This document shows, piece by piece, positions 23,217 to 29,642 of a stretch of 29,642 bases of DNA. The notes beneath the pieces were generated by a model. The model was not told the DNA's origin. It ran no database searches and worked only from the letters and a program-made list of their open reading frames with translations. The translations under genes and the position numbers were made by a program. The stretch's first letter is position 1. Every line of letters begins with the position of its first letter. Source of the stretch: JAZMZS01 sp045120955 (GTDB lineage: Bacteria; Bacillota; Clostridia; Oscillospirales; CAG-272); assembly GCA_045120955.1 (NCBI GenBank), contig JBGVFH010000021.1:1-29642 (forward strand), read 5' to 3'.

Positions 23217-23819
23217 ATGGGAAATATAGTTTATTCTTACGGCGAGTCCGTGTACATGAATATAACAAACAAATGTTGTTGCTCTTGTGTGTTTTGCATC
23301 AGAAGCCAAAAGGATGCAATAGGCTCCGCAAGTTCGCTGTGGCATGACAGAGAGCCTACGATAGATGAAATAATCGCCGCAATAGATGCCTTTGACCTGA
23401 CGGATGCGACCGAGGTGGTCTTTTGCGGCTACGGTGAGCCGACCTGCGCACTTGACAATTTGATAGCCGCAGCAAAATATATTCGTGAGCATTATCGGGT
23501 AAAGCTGCGTTTGAACACAAACGGACTCTCTGACCTCGTAAACGGCAAGCCGACAGCGAAGATTTTGGGCGAATATATTGATGAAGTCTCTATCAGCCTA
23601 AATGCGCCGACGGCTCGGGCGTATATGGAGGTGACACGCCCCGTTTTCGGAGAGGGCTCGTTTGAGGCGATGCTTGCTTTTGCCGCAGAGTGCCGCAAAT
23701 ATGTAAAAAGCGTGAAAATGTCTGTGGTCGATACGATCTCCTCTGAGGATATAGAGCGCTCGCAGGCATTGGCGGACTCTCTCGGCATACCGCTTAGAAT
23801 CCGTCATTATTCGGACTGA
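23217..23819 (+). CDS. Small radical SAM protein (TatD-associated type)
   Basis: 200 aa, essentially only a partial TIM-barrel radical SAM core. The [4Fe-4S] motif is Cys20-x3-Cys24-x2-Cys27, followed by the SAM-binding GYGEP (71-75), LRLNTNGL (98-104) and EVSISLNAP (123-131). No SPASM or other auxiliary cluster domain is present. It resembles the protein group annotated as TatD-nuclease-associated radical SAM proteins (TIGR04038 in my recollection), whose reaction is unknown. No TatD gene is in the window. It starts 4 bp after the ECF gene with gaggtgaggg upstream, so it belongs to the kinase-transporter operon. A second Cys pair (Cys70, Cys77) flanks GYGEP. Confidence 0.87.
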   Translation: MGNIVYSYGESVYMNITNKCCCSCVFCIRSQKDAIGSASSLWHDREPTIDEIIAAIDAFDLTDATEVVFCGYGEPTCALDNLIAAAKYIREHYRVKLRLNTNGLSDLVNGKPTAKILGEYIDEVSISLNAPTARAYMEVTRPVFGEGSFEAMLAFAAECRKYVKSVKMSVVDTISSEDIERSQALADSLGIPLRIRHYSD

Positions 23820-23847
23820 GAAAAAGAAAAGAGTGAACAAAACAGTT

Positions 23848-23883
23848 TAATGCGCCCCTGTCAATCAGACAGGGGGCGCATTA
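23848..23883. terminator. Hairpin between radical SAM and YdcF genes
   Basis: taatgcgcccctgtc (23848-23862) pairs with 23868-23883, with one bulged G. It lies between convergent genes, 28 bp after the radical SAM stop. T-runs are weak on both sides; a second short stem (accgc/gcggt) is adjacent. Confidence 0.65.
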
Positions 23884-23951
23884 TGGCGGGCATTGACCGC
23901 TTTTTAGGCGGTGTATTAACTTTTATTAAATATGTGCACAAAGGACAAGTC

Positions 23952-24770
23952 CTATACATTCCCTCGAAGAGTGTCGTGGCACATTCCGACATACTCCCTT
24001 ACCGCAAAATGAACAAACAGCGGAGTGGAAAAAGGAGCACTGATGCCGTAGCAGGGAATATCCGTCTGCTTTTTCATCAGCCTCATCGCCCTGTAAAGAT
24101 GAAAGTTGTTTGTCACGATAGCTATGCTCTCATATCTGTCACCTATAAGAGAGAGGGTGTTTTTTATATTTTCCGCCGTGTCCGTGCTTTTGTCCTCCAT
24201 GATGAGTCTGTTCTCGGAGATACCGTTTTCAGAGAGAATTCGCCGCATACACTCAGCCTCGCTGATGTTCTCTCTCTCACCCTTGCCTCCCGAGAGGACT
24301 GCTACGGTGTCGGGGTTGTTTTTGAGATATTCAAGGGCGCTGATAATGCGGTTGTACAGCGCAACAGACGGCTCCTCGCCATTGACCGCCGCCCCGAGCA
24401 CAATGATACACTCAACGCCATCGGGGGCGGTAGAGAACATATACCCTATGATAAAGCCCTCACATACCGCAAACGAGGTCAGGAGAGCTATGATGAGTAT
24501 CATCGAGATAACGCACGCAGGATGCTCGAGCGGAAATCTTCCGACAAGCATAATATAGGCGCCGAGCGCCGAGAGTATGAGCGCAGCGGCAGGCCATATC
24601 CACAAAAGCGATGTGTGTATACCTCCTCGGATAACTATCACGAGAAAATAAGAAAAAAACAAAAGAGCCGGACAGAACAGTATCAACGCACGCCGAAAGA
24701 AGAGCCGCTTATTGCGCGGTGCCTCGGCGTTTTCTTTTTTTGTGCTTCCCGTTTCTTCTGTTTTTTTCAT
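23952..24770 (-). CDS. YdcF-like membrane protein (DUF218)
   Basis: 272 aa. The basic N terminus is followed by three membrane helices at about 26-48, 56-76 and 85-110. A DUF218 domain then begins at IIVLGAAVNG, with LSGGKG, the acidic ISEAECM segment, MEDKSTDTAENI and AIVTNNFHLYRAM. Relatives (YdcF, SanA, ElyC) are tied to envelope integrity and polyprenyl-linked precursor metabolism, but the reaction is not established. It is the last gene of a minus operon, 29 bp after the RNase M5-like gene. The ribosome binding site is poorly placed (aaagg about 17 bases upstream), so the true start could differ. Confidence 0.82.
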   Translation of the reverse strand: MKKTEETGSTKKENAEAPRNKRLFFRRALILFCPALLFFSYFLVIVIRGGIHTSLLWIWPAAALILSALGAYIMLVGRFPLEHPACVISMILIIALLTSFAVCEGFIIGYMFSTAPDGVECIIVLGAAVNGEEPSVALYNRIISALEYLKNNPDTVAVLSGGKGERENISEAECMRRILSENGISENRLIMEDKSTDTAENIKNTLSLIGDRYESIAIVTNNFHLYRAMRLMKKQTDIPCYGISAPFSTPLFVHFAVREYVGMCHDTLRGNV

Positions 24771-24799
24771 CTTTATAAAAATATATCCTTTTTCGTTCG

Positions 24800-25396
24800 T
24801 TATTCTTTGCTGTTGCCGCCGCCGAGCTTTTCCGAGACCTTAAAAAATTGTTCTCTGTCGAGTATGACGTTGAGAGCAGAGAGCATAGCGTTTACGCTCA
24901 TCTTGTCGGGAAGCCCGAGCTGTCCGCACAGCTCTGCACGGCGTTGAGAGCTCTGCGCAAGCCCTGTCAGACCTGCCTCGTACAGGTCTGTTTTTGTTAT
25001 TCTGTCACGTTTTGGTGTCGCTCCGTTTGCAAACGGCAAAAACAGTTTTCGCAGTATGTCCGCATCTATGCCCTCAACACCGAGCGTTCCCTCGGCAGAG
25101 GCATATTTTTTGCGTTTTTCTTTACCTTTTATTTGAGGAATGTAGAGCTGATATATTTTGTCGGGGGGAACTGCTGAGGTAATGTGCGAGCGGATGAGCG
25201 TGCCCGCCCCGTCGCTGTCGGTCAGCACTATTACGCCTTTGTCGGATATTTTCTTTATGAAAGACAGCTTTTTCTTTTCGCGAAAAAGCGAAAATCCGCC
25301 CGTTGTGAATATTTCCGCATCTATTATCGAATTGAGCTTTATCTTGTCGTACTTGCCCTCTACAATGACGGGCATGGAGATGTGCAGCTTTTCCAT
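24800..25396 (-). CDS. rnmV: RNase M5-like Toprim nuclease
   Basis: 198 aa with an N-terminal Toprim domain: PVIVEGKYDKIKL (catalytic Glu) and GVIVLTDSDGAGTLIR (DxD). The following KGKEKRKKYASAEGTLGVEGI block corresponds to the segment after Toprim in RNase M5, which matures 5S rRNA in Firmicutes. The C-terminal DUF4093-like part differs from Bacillus RnmV, so a related RNA-processing role is possible. I start at 25396, not 25429, because aggaggt lies 4-5 bases upstream. This puts the start 2 bp after the holA stop. It is usually found with ksgA; here it follows holA. Confidence 0.8.
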   Translation of the reverse strand: MEKLHISMPVIVEGKYDKIKLNSIIDAEIFTTGGFSLFREKKKLSFIKKISDKGVIVLTDSDGAGTLIRSHITSAVPPDKIYQLYIPQIKGKEKRKKYASAEGTLGVEGIDADILRKLFLPFANGATPKRDRITKTDLYEAGLTGLAQSSQRRAELCGQLGLPDKMSVNAMLSALNVILDREQFFKVSEKLGGGNSKE

Positions 25397-25398
25397 TT

Positions 25399-26445
25399 TT
25401 ACCTCCTGCAGTCGCTCGAGATGGTGCACAGCAGCCGCTCAAGAGCAATAAAGTCGGAAAATGAAAACTTCATTTCGGAGTCAGCATCTACGCACAGCAT
25501 CATCGCACGCTCGAGCTTTTGTGCGGGGATGGCTTTTGCCGTGCGTGCGTACAGCTTTGCTTTGTATTCGTGTATCTTCAGCTTTTTTGCTATTGCCGAA
25601 TCGTCAAGCCCCGCCTCGGACAGCTCCTTTACCATGCACAGCGTGCCGTACACCGAGCAGACAGAAGCAAGAACTGCCTTCGGCTTTACATCCGTGTCGG
25701 TTTTTTTGTATTCACCGAGCACCTTGAACATTTCAGCCGTGTTGCCTGACAAAACCGAATTTGCAAGTGCGAATGCGCCTATCTCTTCGTTTTTTGAGCA
25801 GATGTAGATCATGTCCTCGCGTCTGACAGAGTCCTCCTTCATAGCGTGCTTGTATGCGCATACCTTTTCTATCTCTGATGAAAGCATCTGCATACTGCGC
25901 CCGCATCTCTCCACCATAAAATTGCAATCCGCTTCGCTTACGCTCAGCCCCTCATGCTCAAAATGCCGTTTTATCCAGTTGGCAAGCTTTGCGGGAGTGG
26001 TCTTGTCAAATACTACCGTCTTTACAGCTTTGCCGAGGGCGGCGTTCAGCTTTGCGGCGGCTTTTGAATTTTTTGCCGTGTCGAGCATATCGCACTCAGC
26101 ATATATGACAAAAACGCCCTCGTCATTTTTGTCTGCCTCGCTCACGATTTGAAAAAGCTCCTTTAGCAACGAGTCCTTCGCATTGTTAAAGTTGACCCCC
26201 GACAGCTCCGTCAGACGCTTATCCTGCATAAACGCAGTCTGACCTACCGCCTCCGACAAATTGCCAAAGCCGCCGTCAAGGTAGTTTATCACCGTGTGGT
26301 TAAAGCTCTCGAGCGCTTCGTCAGAGAGTATAGCCTGCCTTATTTTTGTCAGATAATATCTCTTGAGATATTCTTCCTCTCCTGCAAGGAGATAAACACC
26401 CGACAGGCCGTTTTTTATTTCGTTTTTCAGCTCCGCTTCTGTCAT
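25399..26445 (-). CDS. holA: DNA polymerase III delta subunit
   Basis: 348 aa, clamp-loader subunit that opens the beta clamp. The N terminus has the HolA pattern (GVYLLAGEEEYLKRYYLTKIRQ), and the ALESFNHTVINYLDGG, TAFMQDKRLTEL and LANWIKRHFEHEGLSVS blocks match the family. It lacks a functional P-loop, as expected for delta. The C-terminal helical domain reads RAMMLCVDADSEMKFSFSDFIALERLL. Length is normal. The ribosome binding site is aaggag. It follows a DUF1934 gene by 21 bp. Confidence 0.9.
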   Translation of the reverse strand: MTEAELKNEIKNGLSGVYLLAGEEEYLKRYYLTKIRQAILSDEALESFNHTVINYLDGGFGNLSEAVGQTAFMQDKRLTELSGVNFNNAKDSLLKELFQIVSEADKNDEGVFVIYAECDMLDTAKNSKAAAKLNAALGKAVKTVVFDKTTPAKLANWIKRHFEHEGLSVSEADCNFMVERCGRSMQMLSSEIEKVCAYKHAMKEDSVRREDMIYICSKNEEIGAFALANSVLSGNTAEMFKVLGEYKKTDTDVKPKAVLASVCSVYGTLCMVKELSEAGLDDSAIAKKLKIHEYKAKLYARTAKAIPAQKLERAMMLCVDADSEMKFSFSDFIALERLLCTISSDCRR

Positions 26446-26466
26446 GATGTCTGCTCCTTGTGTGCT

Positions 26467-26964
26467 TTATCTCTCACAGCGCTGTGCCGTGAGTCTGAGC
26501 CTTGTAATTTCGCATTTCATTCCGTTGGTTTCGATGGAATAATCGACGGAAAGCGTTCCGCCGTCTTTTGTGAGGGTGTTTTCCAGCCGCTTTGTCACAA
26601 CGCACAGCTCTATTGGCATATACGGCGTTTGATAGGTGCATATGTGGCGTTTCCCGCTTTCAAATACCATTGCCATGCGGTAATTGCCTGAGCGCATGAG
26701 AGTGACAAGCTCCGGATTTTTCATGTCAAAATTGACACTCGTGACCGATCCGTCCATGCCCGTGAGCTTGCTCTCGTCATAGGACAGACAGTATTTTCCG
26801 TCCTTTGTGACAGTCAGCTCCCCCTCGGTATAAAATTCCACCTTCTCACTCTGAACATCAAGCTCCTCGGGCGGCTGTGCGAGAGGTGCAAGCACCTCCG
26901 TCGCCATTTCGGTGTAGTCTGACTGCTCGCTGTTTATCATTATGTTAAATTTTGTCTTTTTCAT
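26467..26964 (-). CDS. DUF1934 family beta-barrel protein
   Basis: 165 aa, soluble, rich in beta strands, like calycin-type DUF1934 proteins (YwiB in Bacillus): FYTEGELTVTKDGKYCLSYDESKLTGMDGSVTSVNF, then RMAMVFESGKRH and a closing GGTLSVDYSIETNG pattern. Function is unknown in the family. I start at 26964, because an upstream in-frame ATG at 27015 adds 17 residues without similarity. The ribosome binding site is weak at both. It is first in the operon DUF1934-holA-RNase M5-like-YdcF. Confidence 0.78.
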   Translation of the reverse strand: MKKTKFNIMINSEQSDYTEMATEVLAPLAQPPEELDVQSEKVEFYTEGELTVTKDGKYCLSYDESKLTGMDGSVTSVNFDMKNPELVTLMRSGNYRMAMVFESGKRHICTYQTPYMPIELCVVTKRLENTLTKDGGTLSVDYSIETNGMKCEITRLRLTAQRCER

Positions 26965-27217
26965 TATTATCACACATTGATACAAATTTTTTGTAAGATC
27001 CCAAAAACATCTCATACCGACCGCAAAAACGCAGTCGTTTCATACGCAGGGATATTTGCCTGTGCGCACATCATTACGATTGCGGGCAAATTCGTTATCT
27101 ATAATAATAACATATCAAAAATGACAAGTCAAGTTGTGTCAGGTTTTTACAATCACCGATGTGTAAAAAAGCTGTCGATTTCGGAAATACTAATAAAAAA
27201 TTGCAGAGGGTTAACAT

Positions 27218-27676
27218 ATGAAAAATATAAATAACAAAAAAATTGCGGCGGTGTCGCTTGTCTGCTTGATGCTTTGCTTTTGTACCGTGACCGCCCATGC
27301 CGTGTCTGAGCCGGGGAGCCCGGAGTTTTTTGAAGAGCGTGACCTTATCGCAAGAGCGGTCGAGCTGACCGCACCTAATGCGTCCTACGTTGCCCGTCTT
27401 GCCATCGCCTCTGTCATAGTCAACAGAGCACAGGATCCCCGTTTTCCGTCGGATATCCGTTCGGTCATATACGAGAGGGGAGCGTTTGAATGTGTAACAT
27501 CCCCCGATTTTGAGACCTGCGATATTTCCTACCTGTCAAAGACCGCCGCAAGAGATGCGCTCCTCGGCTATGATGTAAGCTCGGGTGCGCTTTACTTTAA
27601 AAAAGGGAATATTGCCGAGTCTGACGGCTCATGCTTTTATCACTCGGGCTTTCTTTTTTACCGTGAAATGCCGTGA
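27218..27676 (+). CDS. Secreted SleB/CwlJ-like cell-wall hydrolase domain with altered active site
   Basis: 152 aa. The signal peptide probably ends at AHA (26-28). The mature part follows the Hydrolase_2 (SleB) pattern: LIARAV, LAIASVIVNRAQDPRFPSDIRSVIYERGAFECV, AARDALLGYDVSSGALYF, and a closing FYHSGFLFYREMP. In the family, the block after ARAV normally reads like YAEARGE and carries the proposed catalytic Glu. Here it reads ELTAPNAS, so both Glu positions are lost, although a Glu sits two positions earlier. It may be a non-catalytic wall binder or use the shifted Glu. The domain is compact and lacks a peptidoglycan-binding module. The ribosome binding site is gaggg. Confidence 0.78.
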   Translation: MKNINNKKIAAVSLVCLMLCFCTVTAHAVSEPGSPEFFEERDLIARAVELTAPNASYVARLAIASVIVNRAQDPRFPSDIRSVIYERGAFECVTSPDFETCDISYLSKTAARDALLGYDVSSGALYFKKGNIAESDGSCFYHSGFLFYREMP

Positions 27677-27752
27677 TTGCCCGAAATGCGGTGAATTTGC
27701 GTCAAAGCTGGCTTGCCGTAATTTCGAAAACGGGAATGGGTATTTATGAGAT

Positions 27753-27787
27753 AAAGCAAGTCAGCTGTTGGTAGTTGCACTTGCTTT
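27753..27787 (+). terminator. Terminator of the SleB-like gene
   Basis: aaagcaagt (27753-27761) pairs with acttgcttt (27779-27787), followed by more T. It lies 77 bp past the stop. Confidence 0.7.
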
Positions 27788-27800
27788 TTGTCACAAGTAA

Positions 27801-27843
27801 AAATCCCGATATTACCCTGCATTGCAGGAAAGTATCGGGATTT
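27801..27843 (-). terminator. Terminator of the lipoprotein gene
   Basis: aaatcccgata (27801-27811) pairs with tatcgggattt (27833-27843), with an inner cctgca/tgcagg stem. On the minus strand it is followed by TTTTTAC. It starts 28 bp after the stop at 27871. Confidence 0.75.
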
Positions 27844-27870
27844 AAAATGTGAGATCATAACAGCAAGGTA

Positions 27871-28482
27871 TTACTCAAAGCTTTCGATTTCCTCAATACA
27901 GCATCCTGCGAGGACGATGGTGAGGGTGGTTGAGCCGCTTACGTTTTCAAAAGCTGCCTCGCCTATTGGAAGGGCATAGGCACTTACTATATCGCCTTCA
28001 AATATATTTTCGTATGTACACATAGAAAAGCAATAATAGCTATTCTCGTCCGCATCCACGAGCTGAAACTCGGTAAGAGTCGTTTCTTCATCCAAGTCGG
28101 TCTCATATATAGCGACAACGTAAGCTTCGGGAAGATAGATGAGCTTGTCGCCGTATTTAGCTATGTTTTTGTTGAGCATTTTATATTCGATCAAATTATC
28201 TGTGTACGCCTCAAGTCCGTCTTTTTTGTTTTCTACAAACAATTTTGTATTCTCGCCAAGCATCACCTTTGCCTTTTCTGTAATAGTAAACGGCATGACC
28301 TCGTTTTCCTGCAAAAGTTCAAACAATTCGAGCACTCTCGAGTCCTTGTCCGAGTTTGTCACTGTTCCGTCCGAATTACCGCCACTCGTTATCTCGTTGA
28401 GGTTACTGCACGAAGCAAAACTGCCAAGCATGAGAAGTGCGCACATCACAGTGAATATTATTCTGATAAACTTTGTAGACAT
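27871..28482 (-). CDS. Putative lipoprotein, function unknown
   Basis: 203 aa with a lipoprotein signal (MSTKFIRIIFTVMCALLMLG) and a lipobox ending FASC at about residue 25. A Ser/Asn/Gly/Asp linker follows, then an alpha+beta domain with no motif I recognise. Two Cys pairs near the end (FSMC and GCC) could form a disulfide outside the cell. It lies 11 bp after the 127-aa gene, so the two form an operon. Confidence 0.75.
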   Translation of the reverse strand: MSTKFIRIIFTVMCALLMLGSFASCSNLNEITSGGNSDGTVTNSDKDSRVLELFELLQENEVMPFTITEKAKVMLGENTKLFVENKKDGLEAYTDNLIEYKMLNKNIAKYGDKLIYLPEAYVVAIYETDLDEETTLTEFQLVDADENSYYCFSMCTYENIFEGDIVSAYALPIGEAAFENVSGSTTLTIVLAGCCIEEIESFE

Positions 28483-28493
28483 TTTTATTTTCC

Positions 28494-28877
28494 TTATATG
28501 TTTCTGTTTGTTTTTTCACGGTTTACCGCTTCAGCGACAGCATTGTAGAATTTTTTCCATTTAATATTTTTGTCGAGCTGATAGAATTTGTTATACTCAT
28601 GGTCAAGAATCCAGACGGGCTTGCTGGGGAGCCACACACAACCGTTCGGTCTTGCTCCTACATGAAAATCAAATCTACTGTTTGCGGATTTCAGTTGCTT
28701 TGTTATAGCAAAACCGCCCTTTGCCGTCTTTTGCACTTTGGCTAAAAATAAATCGTCCGCCCCTGAGATAAATTCGCGTTCTACGATCTTCGCAAGCTCT
28801 TCGTAGGGCATACGTATAGTTTCGCAAGATGAAGCTGCATCAACAACCTTGTCGCATATTTTGTCCATCAGTCCCAT
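28494..28877 (-). CDS. 127-aa protein, function unknown
   Basis: No signal peptide or membrane helix and no recognised family. Visible features: an N-terminal helix (MGLMDKICDKVVDAASSC), a helix PYEELAKIVEREF, a basic middle, and an aromatic C-terminal half (CVWLPSKPVWILDHEYNKFYQL, KWKKFYNAVAEAVNREK). The ribosome binding site is gggag. It is preceded by a near-perfect promoter (28938-28966) overlapped by a candidate operator, and is divergent from an XRE regulator. Confidence 0.72.
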   Translation of the reverse strand: MGLMDKICDKVVDAASSCETIRMPYEELAKIVEREFISGADDLFLAKVQKTAKGGFAITKQLKSANSRFDFHVGARPNGCVWLPSKPVWILDHEYNKFYQLDKNIKWKKFYNAVAEAVNREKTNRNI

Positions 28878-28937
28878 ATAATGTTTCTCCCTTTTGATTA
28901 GAATGTTTTGTTAAATATAAATTTATATCTGATAGAT

Positions 28938-28966
28938 AGTATATCATACTTTTTAGTTCATGTCAA
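28938..28966 (-). promoter_or_regulatory. Promoter and candidate operator of the 127-aa/lipoprotein operon
   Basis: Minus strand: perfect TTGACA (28961-28966), 17 bases, then TATACT (28938-28943, 5/6). The 13-bp inverted repeat agtatatcatact (28938-28950; arms agtat and atact) overlaps the -10. That is a natural site for repression by the divergent XRE protein. Confidence 0.7.
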
Positions 28967-29018
28967 TAAGTTTTTGTTTTTGTTAGAATAATAGGGAATA
29001 AGACATAAGGGGGAAGGT

Positions 29019-29255
29019 ATGAAAACTATATACGAGCCGGAATATTTGAAGCTGGGATTGAAGATAGCATATTATCGCAAGCTGAGAGGGATAACGCAGG
29101 AACAGCTGGCAGAGAAGATAGACCGAACTCCTGCTTTTATCGGTCATGTGGAGGCGCCGAATATCAGTAAGGCGGTATCACTTGACACTTTGTTTGACAT
29201 TGCAAATGCGCTTGATGTGCCTGTATATAAGTTCCTTATGTTTGATGATGAATAG
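29019..29255 (+). CDS. Small XRE-family helix-turn-helix regulator
   Basis: 78 aa, almost only an HTH_3 domain: LGLKIAYYRKLRGITQEQLAEKI, then PAFIGHVE as the recognition region, SLDTLFDIANALDVPVYKF. It is expected to bind DNA as a dimer. No sensor domain is present. It is divergent from the 127-aa/lipoprotein operon, whose promoter carries a matching short palindrome. The ribosome binding site is agggggaagg. A terminator follows 41 bp after the stop. Confidence 0.88.
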   Translation: MKTIYEPEYLKLGLKIAYYRKLRGITQEQLAEKIDRTPAFIGHVEAPNISKAVSLDTLFDIANALDVPVYKFLMFDDE

Positions 29256-29296
29256 TGACCATATTATTTCTGACTTATATATTATCCAAGCGAGAA

Positions 29297-29318
29297 CCCG
29301 AAGCGTGACAGCTTCGGG
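29297..29318 (+). terminator. Terminator of the XRE gene
   Basis: cccgaagc (29297-29304), 6-nt loop, gcttcggg (29311-29318), then atttttttctct. Confidence 0.88.
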
Positions 29319-29388
29319 ATTTTTTTCTCTTTGCTTATTGTTTTTTAAAAGTCCATAACGAAAGTTTTTATTTAAAAAAGCTCGCAAG

Positions 29389-29420
29389 AAAAACAGCGTC
29401 TCACATGAGGCGCTGTTTTT
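29389..29420 (+). terminator. Second hairpin with T-rich arm
   Basis: aaaaacagcg (29389-29398) pairs with cgctgttttt (29411-29420), with an inner ctca/tgag. No gene is seen directly upstream apart from the XRE gene already terminated at 29318. Confidence 0.6.
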
Positions 29421-29642
29421 GTGTTGGCACATTTTTATGCATTTTTTCGAATTGCTTTGAAATATAGTGAAATGAAGAATATATAAAAAATTGGCGGAGA
29501 AGGAGAGATTTATCTGGGAACGCAATGCGTTCCGTCGCACATCCAAAACATAGTCGTCTCACTTAGGCAACTCCTTGCCCTTGTGATACTCCTTGTTTTG
29601 TCACTCCTCGCCCTCTCATCATCTGCCATCCGGCAGCGGTCG
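29421..29642. other. Non-coding tail, possible edge of a dispersed repeat
   Basis: No supported gene. It contains an 8-bp inverted repeat ggaacgca/tgcgttcc (29517-29533). On the minus strand there are three AGGAGT motifs within about 45 bases (cgaggagt, caaggagt, caaggagt). A minus frame at 29510-29629 (39 codons, Arg/Ser-rich, open to the window edge) is present. The sequence looks unlike its neighbours in base use and gives a vague impression of a repeat seen in gut clostridia, which I cannot confirm. Confidence 0.3.

Noticed and set aside
23850..24947. 365-codon open frame on the plus strand
   Set aside because: Antisense to the YdcF-like gene and the end of the RNase M5-like gene. Its Arg/His/Tyr-rich translation is typical of a shadow frame.
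29178..29546. 122-codon open frame on the minus strand
   Set aside because: It runs back across two terminators and the XRE gene, and its translation is Asn/Phe/Lys-rich without motifs.
29510..29642. Possible group II intron 5' end (gtgcgac on the minus strand at about 29540)
   Set aside because: The seven bases fit the GUGYG start, but what follows is a short palindrome and AT-rich DNA, with no intron domain structure or reverse transcriptase.

Overview
The window looks like a chromosomal segment of a fermentative, Gram-positive member of the Clostridia, most like a gut Oscillospiraceae/Ruminococcaceae relative. This placement is inference from gene content and signals: acetate kinase, an iron-dependent alcohol dehydrogenase, TmcAL, an RNase M5-like Toprim protein, a SleB-type hydrolase, an ECF S-component, strong AGGAGG-type ribosome binding sites, and many promoters of the TTGACA-17-TATAAT type. 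I see no rRNA, tRNA, CRISPR array or phage genes. Nearly all the DNA is ordinary, densely packed housekeeping and envelope genes.

Layout. Bases 1-270 are the right end of an ISL3-family insertion sequence: the 3' end of its transposase plus the terminal inverted repeat. It lies 39 bp beyond the stop of gpmI. Next, on the minus strand, come gpmI, hslO and a SAM methyltransferase (310-3707), then tcdA (3887-4594). tcdA is divergent from an iron alcohol dehydrogenase (4754-5923). A heterodimeric ABC exporter (6031-9700, minus) lies downstream of ackA (9789-10997, minus), which is divergent from tmcAL (11169-12359). A small, strongly signalled 96-aa gene (12602-12892), a polytopic membrane protein (12999-13781, minus) and an M14 metallopeptidase (13966-14883) follow.

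15.2-20.4 kb is envelope-related. It holds a secreted SGNH/GDSL lipoprotein with a beta-helix-like C-terminal region behind a perfect consensus promoter. Convergent to it is a three-gene minus operon: a NAGPA-type phosphodiester glycosidase, a single-pass membrane protein with a duplicated domain, and a PAP2 phosphatase.

20.6-23.8 kb is the most coherent candidate system. A MocR/PdxR-type regulator that appears to lack its C-terminal subdomain is divergent from a tight operon of pyridoxal-type kinase, ECF transporter S-component and a 200-aa radical SAM protein. The arrangement suggests vitamin B6 uptake and trapping with an unexplained radical SAM partner.

23.95-26.96 kb is a minus-strand operon: DUF1934 protein, holA, RNase M5-like protein, YdcF-like membrane protein. 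27.2-29.3 kb holds a divergent SleB-like secreted protein with an altered active-site block, a lipoprotein plus a 127-aa protein of unknown function, and a small XRE regulator divergent from that pair. A short palindrome overlapping the pair's promoter is a plausible operator. The last ~220 bases carry no convincing gene and may be the edge of a dispersed repeat. With an IS end at the other side, the window could be a whole assembly contig bounded by repeats.
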